From Streptomyces tropicalis (GTDB lineage: Bacteria; Actinomycetota; Actinomycetes; Streptomycetales; Streptomycetaceae), in contig NZ_JARJBB010000003.1 of the NCBI RefSeq assembly GCF_029269835.1, positions 434,001 through 498,000 on the forward strand: a stretch of DNA of 64,000 bases, given 5' to 3'. This document shows, one piece after another, positions 59,915 to 64,000 of this stretch; the first letter of the stretch is position 1, and the number at the start of each line of letters is the position of its first letter. The notes beneath the pieces were generated by a model. The model was not told the DNA's origin, did not search any database, and saw only the letters and a program-made list of their open reading frames with translations. A program made the position numbers and the translations under genes.

Positions 59915-60994
59915 ATGCGCCGTACGTCCAGTGCCCTGTCCGCCGTCGTCCTGGCGGGAGTGATAGCGGGCGCCTCCGCCCCGGCCGTGTGGGCGGACCC
60001 GGCCGGGACGGGCGGTGCCGGCACCGCACGGACGGACGGCCCCTCCGCCCCGGCCCGGTCCGCCGGCGCCGACCCGGGCGGTGCCGCCGGGAAGTCCGCG
60101 TCCGGGAAGTCGGGGAAGTCCGGGTCCGGGAAGTCCCCGGCGTTCCCGCGCGCCCCACTGCACCCGGGGGCGCCCGGGGAGCCCGGGCGGTCGACGGCGG
60201 TCGGCTCGCCATCCCCGCACGTGACGGGTCGCGGCCGGACGGCTCCCGCCGGGATGGCTCCGGCCCAGCCGGCCCGCGACACGGGGGCGCGCGACCGGGC
60301 CGCCGGCATCGCTGCCCACGGTCTCCCCGTTCCGCCGATGCCCGGTCCCCCCGCGCCCGGCCCCGGAGTGCGGGACCGGCCGGCGCAGGACCCGGCCGCG
60401 CCGGATCCGGCCGACCCGGCGGATCCGGCGGGCCAGGACGCGGTGCCGCGGGACCCGGGAGCGCCGGGCCTGGCCGGGCTCGCCCCGGCGGACCCCGGTG
60501 CGGTCGCCCCCGAGGCCGCCGAGCCGGGCGCCGCGGAGCCCGACGGCGCGGGCCTCGGCGCGACCGACCCGGGTGCCGCCGATCCCGGCGCGGCCCCGGC
60601 CGTACCGGACGCCGCGCTGCTGGACGCCGTGCCCGAGGACCCCGGGGCACGCACTCCGGCGGCGCAGGCCCCCGGATCGCGTGAGCCCACCCGTCCGGCG
60701 GAGTCCCCCGGCGCGTCCCGCAGCCCCGGACGCGCGCCGTCCGGGGAGCAGAGCGCGCAGGGCGCGTCCCGCGGCGACGCCACCGGCGAACCGGGGCACG
60801 GCCGGGCGTCGCGCGACGCCTCCCGGGTCCCGGGCGCCGGGGACGGAGCCGCGGTCCAGCACGGTGTCGAGGCCGGTGAGGGCGGGGTGTTCACGGAGTC
60901 CGTGCCCGCGCTGGTCGCCGGCGCCCTGATGATCGCGGCGGGGTGCGCCGCCGCGGCCCACCGGTTGTGGCGGCACCGGGGCCTCCACGGCTGA
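59915..60994 (+). CDS. Secreted Pro/Ala-rich protein with C-terminal membrane segment
   Basis: A 359-aa protein. A signal peptide (MRRTSSALSAVVLAGVIAG, cut near VWADP) is followed by about 290 residues of low-complexity Pro, Ala, Gly and Asp, including KSASGKSGKSGSGKS and many PADPA-like units. One hydrophobic helix near the end (ALVAGALMIAAGCAAAAHRLW) would anchor it with a short basic tail inside. No LPxTG sorting signal. GAGGAG precedes the ATG. It resembles a wall-spanning stalk; no function is known. Confidence 0.65.
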   Translation: MRRTSSALSAVVLAGVIAGASAPAVWADPAGTGGAGTARTDGPSAPARSAGADPGGAAGKSASGKSGKSGSGKSPAFPRAPLHPGAPGEPGRSTAVGSPSPHVTGRGRTAPAGMAPAQPARDTGARDRAAGIAAHGLPVPPMPGPPAPGPGVRDRPAQDPAAPDPADPADPAGQDAVPRDPGAPGLAGLAPADPGAVAPEAAEPGAAEPDGAGLGATDPGAADPGAAPAVPDAALLDAVPEDPGARTPAAQAPGSREPTRPAESPGASRSPGRAPSGEQSAQGASRGDATGEPGHGRASRDASRVPGAGDGAAVQHGVEAGEGGVFTESVPALVAGALMIAAGCAAAAHRLWRHRGLHG

Positions 60995-61465
60995 GCCCGG
61001 TCACGATGCGTGCGGACCCCCGGTACGAGGAACGCGGCCGAGGCCGGGTACCCGGTGGGACGGGCACCCGGCCGGCCCCGGACGGCCCGGAGCCCGGCCG
61101 CGGGCGGGTCAACCGCCCCGGGCGTGTGATGTTCACGACCCGGACCGCCGCCCATGGGGGTGCGTCCTGATGGGTACGCAGAGGCCGTGGCCACGGCCCC
61201 CGCGCCCCGGACGGCACGCGCGCCGCCCTCCCGCGGAGCGGAGGCCCGCCCGAGACGGACCGGACGAAGGGTCCCCCTACCGGGGAGGCCGCCCGTCCCG
61301 GACCGCACGGACGGCGCGTGCGGCCCCGCACGGACCACCGGCGCCGCAGGACGCCACGGCACCCCACCGGCCCCACGACCCGGCACACGACCACAGGAGA
61401 CGGCACCACCGAACTCGGCACCAGGACACGGCACGGCAGGCACCAGGGACTGCGCGGAGGCAGCC
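60995..61465. other. Intergenic region, no gene called
   Basis: This 471-base gap lies before the aminotransferase-fold gene. Open frames such as the N-terminal extension from 61154 have Arg/Pro/Ala-rich translations without recognisable structure. GGAGG at 61456-61460 is the ribosome site of the next gene. I see no repeat, hairpin or RNA gene worth naming. Confidence 0.5.
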
Positions 61466-62710
61466 ATGCGGCGGACGGACCCGGAAGGACACGGCCCCGT
61501 CCGGTACGGGCCCGTCCTCCCCGGCGACGGCCTGCCCGTACTGCCGGAACTGACCGCGGTGCTCTCCGCCGCCGCGGACCGGACCGTCCAGGGCCCGGTC
61601 GGCGGCGGCACCGACCTGCGGGACGCGGCCTGCGGCTACTGGACGCGGCGCGGCCTGCCGACCGCGCCCGACCGGGTCGCGGCGGCCCCCGGCGCGCCCG
61701 CCCTGCTGGTCGCGCTGACTGCCGCGCTCGGCGGCGACGTGCTGGTGCCCCGCCCGTGCGCCGCCTGGTGGGCGCCGTACGCCCGCCTGCTGGGCCGGCC
61801 GGCCTTCCACGTGGCGACGCCCGCCGAGTGCGGCGGCGTGCCCGACCCGTACGCCCTGCTGGAGACCGTGCGCCGGGTCCGGGCCGAGGGCGGCGACCCG
61901 CGGCTGCTGGTGCTGTCCGTCGCCGACGACCCCACCGCCACCGTCGCCCCGCCCGAGGTGCTCCACGAGACCGTGGAGGCCGCGGCCGCCGAGGGGCTGC
62001 ACCTGGTCAGCGACGAGACCTGGCGCGACACCGTGCACACCCCGCAGGCCACGATGCTCCTCAGCCCCGCCGAGATGCTGCCCGGCCGGGTCACCGTCGT
62101 CAGCGACCTCGCCGGTGCGCTGCTGCCCACCGGCTGGCCCGCGGCCGTCGCCCGCTTCCCCGCCGGCGACGGCGGGGAAGCCCTGCACGCGCGCGTGCTC
62201 GACGTGCTCACCGCACTCGACGCCCGCGTGGCCGAACCGGTCGCCGCCGCGGCCGCGTACGCACTGGGCGAACCCGGGCCGGTCACCGCGCGGCGGGCCG
62301 CCTCCGTCGCGCTGCACGCGCGCGTGGCCCGCGCCGCGCACAGCGCCGTGGTCGGTGCGGGCGGACTGGCCCGGCCGCCGCAGGCCGGCCGCCACCTCTA
62401 CGCCGACCTCGGCCCCCTGCGCTCCGCGCTCGCCGCCCGCGGCGTCGGTGACGCACAGGAACTGGAGGACTTCCTCACCTCCCGCCTCGGCACGGCCGCT
62501 CCGGGCGGCCACCGCTTCGGGGACGATCTCGGCGCGCTGCGCGTCCGGCTCTCCACCGGGCACCTGCTCGGCGGCGACGAGGAGGGTGCGGACCTGCTCG
62601 CGTCGGCCCGGCCGTGGGAACTTCCCCGGGTGCAACGCGCGTTGATCTCCCTGACATCGGTACTCGACGATCTCCGCGACGACGCTCAGCGACGGGAGCC
62701 GCCCCGATGA
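61466..62710 (+). CDS. Aminotransferase-fold protein lacking the PLP lysine
   Basis: A 414-aa protein with the class I/II aminotransferase layout, including PGAPALLVALTAALGG, the acidic DETW (Asp183) that normally holds the PLP ring nitrogen, and a C-terminal small domain. The usual SxSK lysine motif is replaced by SDLAGALL (Ala216 at the lysine place), the NPxNPTG loop reads VADDPTATV, and the GxRxG arginine is Trp. PLP catalysis is therefore unlikely. Upstream in-frame starts exist, but GGAGG five bases before ATG 61466 decides. The stop overlaps the metallo-beta-lactamase-fold gene. Confidence 0.72.
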   Translation: MRRTDPEGHGPVRYGPVLPGDGLPVLPELTAVLSAAADRTVQGPVGGGTDLRDAACGYWTRRGLPTAPDRVAAAPGAPALLVALTAALGGDVLVPRPCAAWWAPYARLLGRPAFHVATPAECGGVPDPYALLETVRRVRAEGGDPRLLVLSVADDPTATVAPPEVLHETVEAAAAEGLHLVSDETWRDTVHTPQATMLLSPAEMLPGRVTVVSDLAGALLPTGWPAAVARFPAGDGGEALHARVLDVLTALDARVAEPVAAAAAYALGEPGPVTARRAASVALHARVARAAHSAVVGAGGLARPPQAGRHLYADLGPLRSALAARGVGDAQELEDFLTSRLGTAAPGGHRFGDDLGALRVRLSTGHLLGGDEEGADLLASARPWELPRVQRALISLTSVLDDLRDDAQRREPPR

Positions 62711-63768
62711 CGCAGCAGTCCGAGTCGACCACGCCCGCCTCCCCGTCCGCCGGCGGGGGCCCCACGGCCCGCTCCCCGCACCCGGCCCCGCCCCCGGTGC
62801 CGCCGCTGGCCGCGCCCAGACCGCTGGGCGAGCTCCGGGTGTGGCCGCGCACCTTCCACGACCGGCTGACCGCCCCGCTGCCCGGGCTCAAGGGCCTGGC
62901 CCGGTTCGCCCGCGAGGGTGCCGTCCGCCCGGCCCGGGAGGGCCTCGCGGGCATCCCGCTGCTGCCGTACGAACCCGCCCCGCTGCCCCGCGTGGACGCA
63001 CGCACCGTCGCCGTCACCTGGGCGGGACACGCCAGCTGGGTGATCCGGATCGGCGGGCTGACCGTGCTCACCGACCCGGTGTGGTCCCGCCGCATCATCG
63101 GCACGCCCGCCCGCATCACACCGGTCGGCGTCGAGTGGGAGGACCTGCCCCCCGTCGACGCGGTCGTCATCAGCCACAACCACTACGACCACCTCGACGC
63201 CCCCACCCTGCGCCGGCTGCCGCGCGACACACCGGTGTTCGTGCCGGCCGGGCTCGGCCGCTGGTTCCAGCGCCGCAGATTCACCCGCGTCACCGAGCTG
63301 GACTGGTGGGAGGCGGCCGAACTGCGCGGTGTCCGCCTCGACTTCGTCCCGGCCCACCACTGGTCCAAGCGCACCCTCACCGACACCTGCCGCAGCCTGT
63401 GGGGCGGCTGGGTGCTCACCGCCCCCGACGGCCTGCGCGTCCACTTCGCCGGCGACACGGGGTACGGCCACTGGTTCACCCGCATCGGCCGCCGCTACCC
63501 GGGCATCGACCTCGCCCTGCTCCCCGTCGGCGCCTACGACCCGCGCTGGTGGCTCAGCGACGTCCACTGCGACCCGGAGGAGGCGGTGCAGGCCGCGCAG
63601 GACCTCGGTGCGCGCCGCATGGCCCCCATGCACTGGGGCACGTTCGTGCTCTCCGCCGAGCCCGTCCTGGAGCCGCTGACCCGGGTGCGCGCCGCCTGGG
63701 ACAAGGCGGGGCTGTCCCGGGACGACCTGTGGGACCTCCCGGTCGGCGCCTCCCGCGTCCTGACCTGA
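62707..63768 (+). CDS. Metallo-beta-lactamase-fold hydrolase, NAPE-PLD-like
   Basis: A 353-aa metallohydrolase. The zinc motif HNHYDHLD is at residues 157-163, with VTWAGHASWVIRIGG and TDPVWSRR before it and VPAHHWSKR, HFAGDTGYGHWF and PMHWGTF after it. This is the pattern of N-acyl-phosphatidylethanolamine phospholipase D and bacterial UlaG-like relatives. A Pro-rich N-terminal 55 residues are disordered. ATG overlaps the stop of the aminotransferase-fold gene, so the two products probably act together, perhaps on a lipid. Confidence 0.87.
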   Translation: MTQQSESTTPASPSAGGGPTARSPHPAPPPVPPLAAPRPLGELRVWPRTFHDRLTAPLPGLKGLARFAREGAVRPAREGLAGIPLLPYEPAPLPRVDARTVAVTWAGHASWVIRIGGLTVLTDPVWSRRIIGTPARITPVGVEWEDLPPVDAVVISHNHYDHLDAPTLRRLPRDTPVFVPAGLGRWFQRRRFTRVTELDWWEAAELRGVRLDFVPAHHWSKRTLTDTCRSLWGGWVLTAPDGLRVHFAGDTGYGHWFTRIGRRYPGIDLALLPVGAYDPRWWLSDVHCDPEEAVQAAQDLGARRMAPMHWGTFVLSAEPVLEPLTRVRAAWDKAGLSRDDLWDLPVGASRVLT

Positions 63769-63787
63769 GCGCGCCCCGGCCCGATGC

Positions 63788-64000
63788 TCAGCCCGGCCCG
63801 GACCCCGGCTCGTGCCGGGGCGCCGGGGGCGTACGGCGCAGCCGGCGCCACATCCCCGGCGCCGCGCCGAGCGCCACCGTCAGCAGGACCGCGGCCAGCA
63901 CCCCCTCCCACGGCTCGGGGAAGAGGGAACCGCCGAGCACACCGATCAGCTGGTACGTGAACGCCCACGCCAGGCACGCCGGAAGGTTGCCGCGGGAGAA
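63788..64000 (-). CDS. C-terminal part of a membrane protein (runs off the window)
   Basis: The minus-strand frame from the window edge encodes 70 residues and a stop at 63788-63790. Two hydrophobic helices are seen (LAWAFTYQLIGVLGG and GVLAAVLLTVALGAAPG), then WRRLRRTPPAPR and a short Pro/Gly-rich tail. The arrangement is compatible with a DedA/SNARE-associated family C-terminus, but this is a weak guess. It converges on the hydrolase gene. Confidence 0.55.
   Translation of the reverse strand, partial: FSRGNLPACLAWAFTYQLIGVLGGSLFPEPWEGVLAAVLLTVALGAAPGMWRRLRRTPPAPRHEPGSGPG

Noticed and set aside
61154-61465. 104-residue N-terminal extension of the aminotransferase-fold protein
   Set aside because: Arg/Pro-rich without structure; GGAGG directly before ATG 61466 supports the shorter form.

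Overview
The window is high-GC actinobacterial DNA, almost certainly from a Streptomyces chromosome. The support is gene content: an ethylmalonyl-CoA operon next to pssA/psd, an Ada-AlkA fusion with ogt, and many GTG starts and ATGA overlaps. Genes lie on both strands in short, tightly coupled operons. I see no rRNA, tRNA, CRISPR array or complete insertion sequence.

Layout. 1-3.6 kb: a compact three-gene unit made of a 70-aa peptide, an M50 membrane metalloprotease with an N-terminal segment that looks PqqD/RRE-like, and a secreted four-cysteine protein. A stem-loop follows the peptide gene and a strong terminator closes the unit. This is the best candidate for an undescribed peptide system. 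3.6-5.1 kb: an IS3-type OrfA/OrfB pair with a perfect -1 frameshift heptamer, apparently in an operon with a small unknown gene. 5.1-11.5 kb: an XRE regulator, an unknown protein, gamma-glutamyltransferase, inositol monophosphatase-like protein, FAD oxidoreductase and macro-domain protein. 11.7-16.8 kb: alkylation repair (Ada-AlkA, Ogt), an ADP-ribosylglycohydrolase/Nudix pair and glycerate kinase. 16.9-28.9 kb: phosphatidylethanolamine synthesis (pssA, psd), the ethylmalonyl-CoA operon (ccr, meaA, CitE-like lyase, MaoC hydratase, acyl-CoA dehydrogenase), a TetR regulator, a duplicated 3-hydroxyacyl-CoA dehydrogenase and a HEAT-repeat protein.

29-40.6 kb: secreted S33 peptidase, a radical SAM protein with an SOS box, a polyketide-cyclase-fold protein, an MFS pump fused to Ig-like repeats, a PAS remnant and two cell-envelope glycosyltransferases. 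40.8-46.5 kb: a four-peptidase operon (M55, M20, S9, S66) and an acetyltransferase. 46.5-52.6 kb: a frameshifted small gene, a DUF5107-type protein, a VOC protein, an animal-type transketolase and an orphan GvpL/F protein. 52.6-64 kb: methyltransferase, PAP2-diacylglycerol kinase fusion, an ABC-F protein with a 36-bp tandem repeat in its leader, an eRF1-like protein, stress-type small proteins (DUF6158-like, DJ-1/PfpI, CBS pair), a secreted Pro/Ala-rich protein, an aminotransferase-fold protein that lacks the PLP lysine, an NAPE-PLD-like hydrolase and the end of a membrane protein.

How genes work together. ccr, meaA, the lyase, the hydratase and the dehydrogenase, with the hydroxyacyl-CoA dehydrogenase nearby, form most of the ethylmalonyl-CoA route that turns acetyl-CoA into glyoxylate plus methylmalonyl/propionyl-CoA, and glycerate kinase may dispose of glyoxylate-derived glycerate. 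The macro, ADP-ribosylglycohydrolase and Nudix proteins could remove and recycle ADP-ribose. The M55/M20/S9/S66 set looks like peptide or muropeptide salvage. Functions come from motif recognition by eye; no searches were run.
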